Origin: Deltaproteobacteria bacterium | GTDB lineage: Bacteria > Desulfobacterota > Syntrophia > Syntrophales > UBA2185 | Direction of reading: 5' to 3' | Assembly (NCBI GenBank): GCA_016874835.1 | Contig: VGTB01000006.1 | Location: 1 to 41,427 of the forward strand | Length of the DNA: 41,427 nucleotides | In this document: piece after piece, positions 26,425 to 34,865 of the stretch | Layout of the letters: every line of letters begins with the position of its first letter | Numbering within the stretch: position 1 is the stretch's first letter | Program-made: the position numbers and the translations under genes | The notes under the pieces: generated by a model | What the model was told of the DNA's origin: nothing | What the model saw: only the letters and a program-made list of their open reading frames with translations | Databases searched by the model: none

Positions 26425-26763
26425 ATGGTTATCGGGACCGGTATCATAGATTTGTTGATTGCGGAAAGCAGATCCCTCAAGGAAAAGAGAGGTGTACTGA
26501 ACCGGATTATCAAAAGAACCCAGAGCGAGTTCAATATTTCTATTGCCGAAATAGGGGTAAACGATCACTGGAAAAGAGCGAAAGTCGGGTTCTGTGTGGT
26601 GGGGAATGAAAGTCGTTATATAAACGGGAAAATAGATCGCGTCATACGATTCATCGACAATCTGCAGCTTGTCGAGATACTTCACACCAAGATAGAAATC
26701 ATTCAATTCCCGGATTCAGTAGACCATTTCGACTATGAAGAGGACAAATACCGTGAACTGTAA
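26425..26763 (+). CDS. DUF503 family protein (YlxP-like)
   Basis: A 112-residue member of DUF503, a small alpha/beta protein usually encoded between infB and rbfA, as here. Conserved parts are SLKEKRGVLNRIIKRTQSEFNISIAEIG and the C-terminal IIQFPDSVDHFDYEED. Its role is not established. The context suggests ribosome maturation or translation, and some relatives have been linked to RNA binding. Its end overlaps the start of rbfA, consistent with coupled translation. The upstream stem-loop at 26368-26409 may control it. Confidence 0.9.
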   Translation: MVIGTGIIDLLIAESRSLKEKRGVLNRIIKRTQSEFNISIAEIGVNDHWKRAKVGFCVVGNESRYINGKIDRVIRFIDNLQLVEILHTKIEIIQFPDSVDHFDYEEDKYREL

Positions 26764-27112
26764 AAGATCGACCCGCATTGCCGATCTCATCATTGCCGAC
26801 ATTTCAGATATCCTCTTGAAGCAGATCGGTGACCCGCGGATCAAATCCGTGACCATCACCGGAGTAAAGGTGACGGATGATCTCCGGATGGCAAGGGTAT
26901 TCTTTGTTGAGATGGGGAAGGATACCTGTGAGCCTCAGACGGAAGCGGCCCTTCACAACGCGACGGGTTTTATCAAGAGAGAGCTCGCGAAACGGTTGAA
27001 GCTGCGTTATGTGCCGGATATTGCGTTCGTTGTCGATAAATCGTTCGCGTACGGGAGTCGTATTGATCGATTGTTGGCGGAGATACAGGAGCGGGAAGCG
27101 GATGCTGAGTGA
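26753..27112 (+). CDS. rbfA: 30S ribosome-binding factor RbfA
   Basis: A KH-like factor needed for late maturation of the 30S subunit, particularly the 5' end of 16S rRNA. I prefer the GTG at 26753 (119 residues, NCKRSTRIADLIIADISDIL), because GAGG lies nine bases upstream. An ATG at 26735 is also open but has no ribosome site. Family features are DPRIKSVTITGVKVTDDLRMARVFF and LRYVPDIAFVVDKSFAYGSRID. It overlaps the end of ylxP and the start of nrnA, so the three are probably translated as a coupled set. Confidence 0.95.
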   Translation: MNCKRSTRIADLIIADISDILLKQIGDPRIKSVTITGVKVTDDLRMARVFFVEMGKDTCEPQTEAALHNATGFIKRELAKRLKLRYVPDIAFVVDKSFAYGSRIDRLLAEIQEREADAE

Positions 27113-28064
27113 GATCGTTGGAATGATAGATCGGTTTGGGGTGTTTCTTATCACGTCTCACGTGAGGCTGGATGGTGATGCCCTGGGGTCGGAACTGGCC
27201 CTGTATCATATGTTAACGAGCATGGGGAAAGAAGCATTGATTTATAACCAGGATGAGTCTCCCGGGAACTACCGTTTTCTTCCCGGTAGCGACACGATCG
27301 TCCACAGACTCCCCGCTCTTGAAAGATATGAGGTGGTCTTTATTCTTGACTGCAGTGAGATGGAGAGGCTTGGGGAAGAAGCTTTAAAGATAGCGTCTAT
27401 GAAGCGAATTATCAACATCGACCATCATGTCTCGAACGGCAACTTCGGGACGATATCTCTCATTGATCCTCTGTCGAGTTCCACGGCGGAACTTCTCTAC
27501 AAACTTGTCCATATGATGAACGTAGAGATTACGAAGGACATGGCAACCAATCTGTATGCGGCCATTCTGACCGATACGGGTGGCTTTCGCTATCGGAATA
27601 CAACAAGGGAGACCCTCGTGGCAGCGGGACACTTAATTGAGAGAGGGGCTGATCCCCAGTGGATATCCGAAAATATTTATGAGAGCAATCCCCCGTCAAA
27701 GGTAAGGCTTCTGACAAAAGTTCTGGAAACGTTGGCGTTCGAATTGGACAGAAGGGTCGGTTATATGATTGTTACCCGGAAGTCTCTTGAAGATGCCGGG
27801 GCGCTTCAGGAACACACGGAAGGTTTTGTCGATATTCCGCGGTCGATTCAGGGGGTCGAAGTATCCATACTGTTCAATGAGTTATCGGAGAACCATTTCA
27901 AGTTGAGTCTGAGATCGAAGGGGAGGGTGAACGTGGAACGTGTGGCGAGAATGTTCGGCGGCGGGGGACATATAAACGCCGCTGCCTGTAATATGGATGG
28001 AGATATCGATACGGTCAAATACAGGATATTGAGTGCGCTTAAAGGGCTGTTATTAGATCAATGA
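27102..28064 (+). CDS. nrnA: DHH-DHHA1 phosphoesterase, NrnA-type nanoRNase / pAp phosphatase
   Basis: Degrades very short RNAs and may also hydrolyse 3'-phosphoadenosine 5'-phosphate. From the ATG at 27102 (GGGAA upstream, overlapping the rbfA stop) the product has 320 residues. Manganese-site motifs are SHVRLDGDALGSE, ILDCSE and IDHHVSN (the DHH triad), with TDTGGFRYRNT. The DHHA1 domain ends in MFGGGGHINAAACN, which binds substrate. NrnA lies between rbfA and truB in many bacteria. An ATGA overlap joins it to truB. Confidence 0.94.
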   Translation: MLSEIVGMIDRFGVFLITSHVRLDGDALGSELALYHMLTSMGKEALIYNQDESPGNYRFLPGSDTIVHRLPALERYEVVFILDCSEMERLGEEALKIASMKRIINIDHHVSNGNFGTISLIDPLSSSTAELLYKLVHMMNVEITKDMATNLYAAILTDTGGFRYRNTTRETLVAAGHLIERGADPQWISENIYESNPPSKVRLLTKVLETLAFELDRRVGYMIVTRKSLEDAGALQEHTEGFVDIPRSIQGVEVSILFNELSENHFKLSLRSKGRVNVERVARMFGGGGHINAAACNMDGDIDTVKYRILSALKGLLLDQ

Positions 28065-28999
28065 ATGGTGTGGTCGTAATTGATAAACCGTCTGGCAGGA
28101 CATCCCATGATGTGGTCATGGAGGTAAAGCACGTTCTTCACGTACAAAAGGCAGGTCACACAGGCACACTGGATCCCCTAGCAACAGGTGTTCTTCCCGT
28201 TTGTATCAATGAAGCGACAAAGTTGGTGCAGTTCCTTGTGGCGGATACAAAAGACTACAGGGCCACGATGCGCCTTGGACTCACAACGGATACCCAGGAC
28301 ATCCAGGGAAAGATAGTCGCACGCAATGACCCGGGTGTTAATGAACGTGATATAGAGGAGACACTTCGTGGCTTCGTGGGGAAGAGAGAACAGATCCCTC
28401 CCCGGTATTCGGCCATCAAGTTTCACGGCAGGGCATTCTATTCATTGGCGAGGAAAGGCGTTGATGTTGAACCTCCCAAGAGAATGATCGAAATCTTCAG
28501 CGTGGTCATTGAAAAAGTGGAATTACCCTATGTTGTGTTTACGGTCTCCTGTTCAAAAGGAACGTATATCCGGTCTCTGTGTTCTGACGCAGGGGAAATG
28601 CTCGGATGTGGAGCATGTCTCGCCGGCTTGAGGAGATTGAGGAGTGGTAGTTTCCTTGTGACATCTGCGGTCTCGCTGGATAATCTTGAAGAGAGGCAGA
28701 TGAGGGAGATTCTCACGGCACATATCATCCCGATGACGGAGGTCCTTTCAGATATTCCGAATCTTATCGTGGACGGGGAATTTGCGGAAAGATTACGAAG
28801 GGGTCATCAACCGCATGGTGACGACCTGCGCAGGTATCATACCCCTTCCCTTGCGGCGGGAGATATGGTAAAGTTCATCGATAGTAGTGCAAATCTCATT
28901 GCCGTTGCGAAAATGCTCTATTCGTTCGACCACACAGGATCGGTGGATGGCAAAAGACAGGTGGTGAGGATACTGAGAATATTTAGCAGCGGTCCATAA
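28061..28999 (+). CDS. truB: tRNA pseudouridine-55 synthase
   Basis: Forms the pseudouridine in the T-loop of tRNAs. The 312 residues begin MNGVVVIDKPSGRTSHDVV. The catalytic aspartate is Asp38 in GHTGTLDPLATGVLPV, and later conserved parts are PPRYSAIKFHGRAFYSLAR and SKGTYIRSLCSDAG. A C-terminal PUA-like domain occupies about residues 245-312. The start overlaps the nrnA stop (ATGA). rpsO follows after 54 bases. Confidence 0.97.
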   Translation: MNGVVVIDKPSGRTSHDVVMEVKHVLHVQKAGHTGTLDPLATGVLPVCINEATKLVQFLVADTKDYRATMRLGLTTDTQDIQGKIVARNDPGVNERDIEETLRGFVGKREQIPPRYSAIKFHGRAFYSLARKGVDVEPPKRMIEIFSVVIEKVELPYVVFTVSCSKGTYIRSLCSDAGEMLGCGACLAGLRRLRSGSFLVTSAVSLDNLEERQMREILTAHIIPMTEVLSDIPNLIVDGEFAERLRRGHQPHGDDLRRYHTPSLAAGDMVKFIDSSANLIAVAKMLYSFDHTGSVDGKRQVVRILRIFSSGP

Positions 29000-29002
29000 G
29001 AA

Positions 29003-29018
29003 TGGACGTGTCTGTCCA
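29003..29018 (+). other. Small stem-loop in the rpsO leader
   Basis: TGGAC (29003-29007) can pair with GTCCA (29014-29018) around GTGTCT, 35 bases before the rpsO GTG start. S15 represses its own mRNA in several bacteria through leader structures, so this could be part of such a site, but the evidence is only its position. Confidence 0.3.
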
Positions 29019-29053
29019 GGGCTGCGGATTATTGATTATACGGAGGAGATAAC

Positions 29054-29320
29054 GTGTTGGATTCTGAGAAAAGGAAAGAAATCATTAACAGTTTTAAGTT
29101 ACATGAGGTGGATACAGGATCTCCCGAGATCCAGATTGCTCTCCTCAGTGCCAGGATAGGATACCTGACGGAACATTTTAAGACCCATATAAAGGATCAT
29201 CACTCCCGAAGGGGCCTGCTGAAGTTGGTGGGGAAGAGGAGACGGCTTCTGGATTATTTGAAGAAAAAGGACGTGGAGAGGTACAGGACTGTGATCGGTC
29301 GTCTGGGTCTCCGCAAGTAG
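29054..29320 (+). CDS. rpsO: Ribosomal protein S15
   Basis: Primary 16S rRNA-binding protein of the small subunit. The 88 residues show [28 protein letters not shown] (first helices and rRNA contacts), then [27 protein letters not shown]. It starts with GTG at 29054, preceded by GGAGGAG at good spacing. It is followed by pnp, the arrangement known from Escherichia coli, with a 129-base structured spacer between them. Confidence 0.98.
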   Translation: MLDSEKRKEIINSFKLHEVDTGSPEIQIALLSARIGYLTEHFKTHIKDHHSRRGLLKLVGKRRRLLDYLKKKDVERYRTVIGRLGLRK

Positions 29321-29327
29321 ATTCTGT

Positions 29328-29422
29328 GTGGCGACGAGCGAAGCGGACACTCGAAAATGAGCCGATCGGCAGACATATGCGAGTTTGAGATTATACTGTT
29401 CATGAGGGCGGATGTGCGCCAC
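29328..29422 (+). other. Structured rpsO-pnp intergenic RNA
   Basis: Nested inverted repeats fill most of the spacer. GTGGCG (29328-29333) pairs with CGCCAC (29417-29422). Inside lie an ACTCG/CGAGT pair (near 29350 and 29381) and the palindrome GCCGATCGGC. The result is one long branched hairpin about 28 bases before pnp. In Escherichia coli the matching spacer holds an RNase III-cut hairpin used for PNPase autocontrol, and the position suggests a similar function. Confidence 0.55.
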
Positions 29423-29449
29423 TCATCTTGATGGGTAAGGGAAAAATAC

Positions 29450-31570
29450 ATGAGTAATACATTCAGTTCAGATTTTGCCGGAAGACCTGTTTCCGTGAAA
29501 GTGAATTACATGGCGGGTCAGGCTGACGGAGCGGTTCTTGTAAAGTATGGCGATACGGTTGTGATCGTCACTGTCGTGTCGCTTAAGAACAAGAGGGAAG
29601 GAGTGGATTTTCTCCCACTCACGGTCGATTACCAGGAGATGACATTTGCGGCGGGGAAAATTCCCGGCGGGTTTTTCAAGAGGGAGGGTCGTCCCAACGA
29701 GAGGGAGATCCTCACCTCCCGGATTATTGACAGGTCTACGAGGCCATTGTTCCCCAAGGGTTATTTCTTTGAAACGCAAATCGTTGCGACCCTGCTTTCC
29801 GTTGATAATGAGAATGATCCCGATGTGACTGCACTGTTGGGAGCGTCTGCGGCGCTTGCAATATCCGATATACCATTCGGGGGACCGATCGCGGGTGTGC
29901 GGGTAGGTCGTGTGGACGGTTCGTTTGTGTGCAACCCCCCTCTGGAGGTGATGGATAAGAGTGACCTCAACCTCTTTTTAGTGGGGCGGAAGGTGCTTCC
30001 CGGATCGGGAGGGAAGGAATTTGACATCAATCTCGTGATGATAGAAGGAGGGGCTTCTGAAGTTGCCGAGGACGTGATCGTCAATGCCATCAGCTTCGGA
30101 TTGGACGCAATACGGCCGGTGATAGAATTTCAGGAACTCATTCGCGAGAGTGCGGGGAAAGCGAAAAGGAGTGTGGATGCCATCGCCCATGATGAGTCCC
30201 TGGTAGTTAGGGTGACAGAGGCAGCAGCGGGAAGCATGAGGGAAGCATTCAACATTGTAAGAAAGCTTGATCGATATAAGAAGATTGACATGATTAAAGA
30301 ACGGGTAATACAGGACTTCGGTGCCGATGATGCACAGCAGATCCCGCAGGTGGGGATGATTCTGGAGGATCTGGAGAGGCGAATTGTCAGGGACATGATA
30401 GTACGGGAGAAAAAAAGAACCGACGGGAGATTGCCGGCCGACATCAGAGCGATCAATTCCGAAGTGGGAATCCTTCCCAGGGCCCATGGTTCAGCCCTCT
30501 TCTCCAGGGGAGAGACGCAGGCTCTTGCGGCCCTCACGTTAGGCACATCTTCCGATGAGCAGAAATTGGATTATGTCAGCGGGGAGGAAATGCGAACGTT
30601 TATCCTCCATTACAATTTTCCCCCCTATTGTGTTGGGGAAGCGAAGCCTTTGAGGAGCCCGGGGAGAAGAGAAATCGGCCACGGTGCCCTTGCCAGAAGG
30701 GCGTTGCTCCCGATCCTGCCTTCGGAAGAAGCATTCCCCTATACGATACGGATAGTATCTGAAATTCTCTCCTCTAACGGCTCTTCCTCAATGGCCTCGG
30801 TATGCGGCGGATCCCTTTCCCTGATGGATGCCGGCGTACCGGTAAAGGATGTCGTTGCGGGAATCGCGATGGGATTGATGAAGGAGGGGGATGAAGTCGT
30901 TGTGCTTTCCGACATCATTGGTGATGAGGATCGGGCCGGTGATATGGATCTCAAGGTGTGTGGAACCAAGAAGGGCATTACTGCGCTGCAGATGGATATA
31001 AAAATGGACGGACTGACCGAGGAGATCATAAAAATGGCCTTATGTCAGGCGAAGGAGGGGAGACTTTTTATCATTGATAAACTGAAGGAGACCATTGCCG
31101 AGCCGCGGAAGGACATTTCAAAATATGCCCCCAGGATTACCACACTCAAGGTAAAACCGGAAAAGGTGCGAGATGTGATCGGTTCCGGAGGGAAAAACAT
31201 CAGGCAGATTATCAGTGAAACGGGGGTTACCATAAACGTGGAGGATGATGGTACGGTAACTATCGCATCGAATGACGCGGAGGCGGCGTCAAGGGCGGTA
31301 GCCATGGTGAGGTGGTTGACTGAAGACGCAGAAGTGGGGAAAATCTATCGGGGTATCGTCAAGAAAATCGTCGATTTCGGAGCGTTCGTCGAGATATTGC
31401 CGGGGACTGAGGGATTGGTGCACATATCGCAGTTATCGCGGGAGAGGGTGAAAAAGGTCACCGACATTCTCCAGGAAGGCGAAGAAGTGTACGTGAAGGT
31501 TCTTGAAATAGACAAACAGGGAAAAATCCGGCTTAGCAGAAAGGATGCACTTGGCGCCGATGTACGGTAA
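29450..31570 (+). CDS. pnp: Polyribonucleotide nucleotidyltransferase (PNPase)
   Basis: A 3'-5' phosphorolytic exoribonuclease that degrades mRNA and can add tails. The 706 residues contain two RNase PH domains (about 10-230 and 315-545) with a helical domain between, then a KH domain (VRDVIGSGGKNIRQII, about 573) and an S1 domain (about 620-700, GKIYRGIVKKIVDFGAFVEI). Conserved active-site parts include FKREGRPNEREILTSRIIDR and GSSSMASVCGGSL. AAGGGA lies seven bases before the ATG. The end of the gene overlaps the M16 protease start. Confidence 0.98.
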   Translation: MSNTFSSDFAGRPVSVKVNYMAGQADGAVLVKYGDTVVIVTVVSLKNKREGVDFLPLTVDYQEMTFAAGKIPGGFFKREGRPNEREILTSRIIDRSTRPLFPKGYFFETQIVATLLSVDNENDPDVTALLGASAALAISDIPFGGPIAGVRVGRVDGSFVCNPPLEVMDKSDLNLFLVGRKVLPGSGGKEFDINLVMIEGGASEVAEDVIVNAISFGLDAIRPVIEFQELIRESAGKAKRSVDAIAHDESLVVRVTEAAAGSMREAFNIVRKLDRYKKIDMIKERVIQDFGADDAQQIPQVGMILEDLERRIVRDMIVREKKRTDGRLPADIRAINSEVGILPRAHGSALFSRGETQALAALTLGTSSDEQKLDYVSGEEMRTFILHYNFPPYCVGEAKPLRSPGRREIGHGALARRALLPILPSEEAFPYTIRIVSEILSSNGSSSMASVCGGSLSLMDAGVPVKDVVAGIAMGLMKEGDEVVVLSDIIGDEDRAGDMDLKVCGTKKGITALQMDIKMDGLTEEIIKMALCQAKEGRLFIIDKLKETIAEPRKDISKYAPRITTLKVKPEKVRDVIGSGGKNIRQIISETGVTINVEDDGTVTIASNDAEAASRAVAMVRWLTEDAEVGKIYRGIVKKIVDFGAFVEILPGTEGLVHISQLSRERVKKVTDILQEGEEVYVKVLEIDKQGKIRLSRKDALGADVR

Positions 31571-32807
31571 AACCGTCCTTGATAACGGGATGCGGGTTAT
31601 TTCTGAGGAAATCAATCATGTCAGATCAGTTTCAATAGGGGTATGGATTCAGAGTGGGTCCCGTTATGAAGAGAGTATCACCAACGGGACAGCTCATTTT
31701 ATCGAACACATGCTTTTCAAAGGGACCGAACGCAGGTCTGCCTTAGACATCGCATCGGCCATCGACTCTGTCGGCGGTGTGATGAATGCCTTCACCAGCA
31801 AAGAACTCACGTCGTTTTATATCAAGATACCGGACTACCATCTTCCTCTGGCGATTGATCTTCTCTCCGATATATTCAGCAATTCACGTTTTGATGAAGA
31901 AGAAATACGAAAGGAACAGTCGGTTGTTCTTCAGGAGATCAAAATGCTTGAAGACACGCCTGATGATTACATCCACGATTTTTTTGAAGGTGCTTTCTGG
32001 AACGGTCATTCCCTCGGCCTTCCGGTGTTAGGGGACAAAGAGAGGGTTTCCTGTCTGGACAGAGGGGCGCTCCTGTCCTTTTTCAATGCACGGTATAAAC
32101 CAGATAATTTTGTGCTGGCTGCTGCGGGCAATTTAAAGCATGAGGTGCTGGCGGAGCTTGTGAACCGGTACTTCGGGTCTTTTTCGGGAGGTGCAGCCGC
32201 TGTTGATAACGGCGTGCCTGCCGTATTCTCGAAGGCATCATTTCTTGAAAAAGACCTTGAGCAGATACACATGATGATCGGCACCCTTGCCCCCTCTGCA
32301 AAAGATTCCCGGAGACATGCGGCTTTTATCCTGAATGCGATCCTGGGTGGGAGCATGAGCTCTCGATTGTTCCAGGAGATAAGGGAGAGAAGGGGATTGA
32401 CATATGCAATCAATTCTTTCCTCACGTTGTACATGGATACGGGTCTGCTGGGCATATATGCGGGAGCCGGCAAAGATAAGGTTCAGATCGTTCTTAACCT
32501 GATCCTTGAGGAATTGCAGAAGCTCCGCAGCGATATGCTTACGGAGAAGGAGATACGCGGGGCAAAGGAATTGATCAAGGGAAACTTTCTGCTGGGAATG
32601 GAAAGCACCGATAATCGGATGACCAGGCTCGCACGAAATGAGATCTTCTGGGAAAGGTACATCCCGCCGGAAGATGTCATCGAACGCATTGAAAGAGTAA
32701 CTGCAGAAGACGTGAAAAGACTTGCCGGCGAGATCTTTGTGCCGGACATCGTTTCGCTGGCTGCCATCGGGAAGGTTTCCGGGGATGACCTCTGTTTCCG
32801 CTGGTAG
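31545..32807 (+). CDS. M16-family zinc peptidase (insulinase/processing-peptidase type)
   Basis: A 420-residue zinc protease of the pitrilysin clan. The inverted zinc motif HxxEH is HFIEH, with His51, catalytic Glu54 and His55, followed by MLFKGTERRSALDIA. The third ligand is a glutamate in the EIRKEQSVVLQEIKMLEDTPDD helix. A second, inactive M16 domain covers the C-terminal half (LGGSMSSRLFQEIRERRGLTYAI). A start at 31560 is also possible. Both overlap the end of pnp, so the genes are coupled. pnp, an M16 peptidase and dut adjoin one another in many deltaproteobacteria and Gram-positives. No signal peptide is seen, so it is probably cytoplasmic. Confidence 0.93.
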   Translation: MHLAPMYGKTVLDNGMRVISEEINHVRSVSIGVWIQSGSRYEESITNGTAHFIEHMLFKGTERRSALDIASAIDSVGGVMNAFTSKELTSFYIKIPDYHLPLAIDLLSDIFSNSRFDEEEIRKEQSVVLQEIKMLEDTPDDYIHDFFEGAFWNGHSLGLPVLGDKERVSCLDRGALLSFFNARYKPDNFVLAAAGNLKHEVLAELVNRYFGSFSGGAAAVDNGVPAVFSKASFLEKDLEQIHMMIGTLAPSAKDSRRHAAFILNAILGGSMSSRLFQEIRERRGLTYAINSFLTLYMDTGLLGIYAGAGKDKVQIVLNLILEELQKLRSDMLTEKEIRGAKELIKGNFLLGMESTDNRMTRLARNEIFWERYIPPEDVIERIERVTAEDVKRLAGEIFVPDIVSLAAIGKVSGDDLCFRW

Positions 32808-32829
32808 CATGGATCGGCGCTCGTCGGGT

Positions 32830-33282
32830 ATGATCGAGAAAGTAAAAATACCTGTTCAAAAACTTCCGGGCAATGCGGATGTTTCGCTTCCCCGGTATAT
32901 GACAGCCCACTCGGCTGGTATGGATATACACGCCGCGGTGGAGTCCGAGGAGATGATACTTCCCGGTGAGAGAAAAATGATTCCCACCGGAATTGCGATT
33001 GCATTGCCTGACGGTTATGAAGCGCAGATAAGGCCCCGAAGCGGCCTTGCAATAACACATGGGGTAACGCTGGTGAATTCGCCCGGGACGATTGATGCGG
33101 ATTACCGGGGGGAAATTCGTGTTATACTCATCAATCACGGAAAGGAGCCTTTCGTGGTAAGGAGGGGTGACCGCATCGCACAGATGGTGATCCACCGGGT
33201 GTGCAGGGTCTCATGGGATGTGCGTCAGCACCTTGATGTGACTTCAAGGGGAGAAGGGGGGGTCGGTCATACCAGGAAGTAA
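32830..33282 (+). CDS. dut: dUTP diphosphatase
   Basis: Hydrolyses dUTP to dUMP and pyrophosphate, keeping uracil out of DNA and supplying dTMP synthesis. From the ATG at 32830 the product has 150 residues, and the five trimeric dUTPase motifs are present: AGMDIHAA, RPRSGLAI, GTIDADYRGEI (catalytic Asp90), RIAQMV and SRGEGGVGHT. The last has Val where Phe is usual in the uracil-stacking motif, and the tail is short. An in-frame ATG at 32809, one base after the M16 stop, is an alternative start. Neither has a strong ribosome site. Confidence 0.95.
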   Translation: MIEKVKIPVQKLPGNADVSLPRYMTAHSAGMDIHAAVESEEMILPGERKMIPTGIAIALPDGYEAQIRPRSGLAITHGVTLVNSPGTIDADYRGEIRVILINHGKEPFVVRRGDRIAQMVIHRVCRVSWDVRQHLDVTSRGEGGVGHTRK

Positions 33283-33296
33283 AGGAGAGATGTTTC

Positions 33297-34475
33297 ATGA
33301 AGAAATACAGAGTGACTAAAACGTATCAGGAAATAAACGAGAAGATCAGGCAGGGGAAAGCCGTGGTCGTGACGGCGGAAGAGATGGTCGATGTTGTTGA
33401 AAAACACGGTCATGTTGAAGCGGCGCGGAAGATCGATGTCGTGACGACAGGAACGTTCAGCCCCATGTGCTCATCAGGGGCTTTTCTCAACTTTGGTCAT
33501 ACCGCCCCGAGACTGAAGGCCTCGAAAGTATGGCTCAACGATGTGCAGGCCTATGGCGGCATTGCCGCGGTGGACTGCTATATCGGGGTAACGGAGGTTG
33601 CCGAGGGTGATCCTCTCAACAGTGTCTACCCGGGAGAATTCAATTACGGCGGAGGGCATGTGATTGAAGATTTAGTGGCGGGCAATGTGATCAGATTGCG
33701 GGCGGAGGGATACGGGACCGATTGTTATCCCGCCCGGAAGTATGAAAAAAATATCACGATCAACGATTTGCGGGATGCGATGCTTTTCAATCCGAGGAAT
33801 GCCTATCAGAATTACAGTTGCGCGGTCAACATGTCCGACAAGACGATTTATACGTACATGGGTGTGCTGAGGCCGCGGATGGCAAACGCCAATTATGCAA
33901 CGTCAGGACAGTTGAGTCCCCTGTTTAATGACCCCTATTACCTCACGATAGGTATAGGAACAAGAATATTTCTTGGGGGAGGACAGGGGTATGTGGCCTG
34001 GCATGGGACCCAGCATAACCCGAATGTGATACGGGGCAAGAACGGTATTCCCAGAGAAGGGGCGGGAACCATCGCGGTCATAGGAAATTTGAAAGAGATG
34101 AGTCCTGCATGGCTCGTCGGGGCGAGCATGTTGGGATACGGGGTTTCTCTGTATGTGGGAATCGGTATCCCCATTCCCATTCTGAACGAAGCGATGGCGC
34201 AGTATACCTCGGTCAAGGACGAGGATATTTATACACAGATCTACGACTACAGTATGGATTATCCGAAGGGAGGTGCCCTCAAGAGTCTTGGTGAAGTGAA
34301 TTACAGGGATCTCCGTTCCGGTGAAATAGTGGTGAAGGGTAAGAAGGTAGTTACAGCGCCCCTGTCCAGCTACTATAAAGCGAGAGAGATCGCCCAAATT
34401 CTCAAGGAGTGGATTGAACGCGGGGATTTTTTCCTCAGTGAGCCCGGCCAATCCCTTCCCACCGGCAGTGCTTAA
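33297..34475 (+). CDS. DUF39 homocysteine biosynthesis protein (aspartate-semialdehyde sulfurtransferase-like)
   Basis: A 392-residue member of DUF39. In methanogens and some anaerobic bacteria this family makes homocysteine directly from L-aspartate semialdehyde and a sulfur donor, bypassing O-acyl-homoserine. Conserved cysteines that may carry persulfide are Cys58 (TFSPMCSSGAF), Cys94 (VDCYIGVTE) and Cys143 (GTDCYPARKYE). GGGQGYVAWHGTQHNP and VGIGIPIPILNE are also typical. The frequent partner with NIL and ferredoxin domains is not adjacent here: upstream is dut and downstream an XRE regulator. AAGGAGAG lies six bases before the ATG. The enzymatic role is inferred from the family. Confidence 0.88.
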   Translation: MKKYRVTKTYQEINEKIRQGKAVVVTAEEMVDVVEKHGHVEAARKIDVVTTGTFSPMCSSGAFLNFGHTAPRLKASKVWLNDVQAYGGIAAVDCYIGVTEVAEGDPLNSVYPGEFNYGGGHVIEDLVAGNVIRLRAEGYGTDCYPARKYEKNITINDLRDAMLFNPRNAYQNYSCAVNMSDKTIYTYMGVLRPRMANANYATSGQLSPLFNDPYYLTIGIGTRIFLGGGQGYVAWHGTQHNPNVIRGKNGIPREGAGTIAVIGNLKEMSPAWLVGASMLGYGVSLYVGIGIPIPILNEAMAQYTSVKDEDIYTQIYDYSMDYPKGGALKSLGEVNYRDLRSGEIVVKGKKVVTAPLSSYYKAREIAQILKEWIERGDFFLSEPGQSLPTGSA

Positions 34476-34492
34476 TGGCTGATTTTATTATG

Positions 34493-34508
34493 AACATTAA
34501 TTAATGTT
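34493..34508. promoter_or_regulatory. 16-bp perfect palindrome, candidate operator
   Basis: AACATTAATTAATGTT is a perfect inverted repeat in the AT-rich region before the XRE regulator. It stands 33 bases upstream of a consensus -35 box. XRE-type repressors commonly bind such palindromes at their own promoters, so autoregulation is plausible. Confidence 0.5.
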
Positions 34509-34540
34509 AATAAATTTTGCTTATCCATGATATTTTTTGC

Positions 34541-34569
34541 TTGACATTGCTTATAAAATGTATCAGTAT
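34541..34569 (+). promoter_or_regulatory. Promoter before the XRE regulator
   Basis: A consensus -35 box TTGACA (34541-34546) is followed after 17 bases by CAGTAT (34564-34569), a partial -10 match. Transcription would start near 34576, before the ATG at 34610, and could continue into ftsB and pilMNOPQ, since no terminator is visible between them. Confidence 0.5.
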
Positions 34570-34609
34570 GCTACCATCCGTAAAATTTTTTCCTTTTGAT
34601 GTGGAGGAT

Positions 34610-34810
34610 ATGAGAAAGAATAAGGTACGGTATTTTCGCGAGGCAATACCGTTGAGCATTGCTGAACTCGCGCGTAGGGCAGGGTTGGCCCCTCAGACCA
34701 TCACAAAAATGGAAAAGGGGTTGGCGACGAGGAAGAACTCGGAGTTAAAGGTAGCAAAGGCGCTACAGAAGAAATACGAGGAGGTTTTCCTGTCGGATAG
34801 AGAACGTTGA
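34610..34810 (+). CDS. Small XRE-family helix-turn-helix regulator
   Basis: A 66-residue DNA-binding protein from the ATG at 34610, which is preceded by GGAGG at very short spacing. The frame is open further upstream to 34517, but that part overlaps the promoter. The HTH is at residues 16-38 (SIAELARRAGLAPQTITKMEKG), followed by a helix (SELKVAKALQKKYEEVF). There is no ligand or dimerisation domain beyond this. It lies just upstream of ftsB and pilMNOPQ on the same strand and may belong to the same transcript. Whether it controls the pilus genes is unknown. Confidence 0.82.
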   Translation: MRKNKVRYFREAIPLSIAELARRAGLAPQTITKMEKGLATRKNSELKVAKALQKKYEEVFLSDRER

Positions 34811-34865
34811 TGTAAACATGAGAATGACTCTTTGCGTTGTGTCGTGAAAGGGGCTTCTGATTCGC

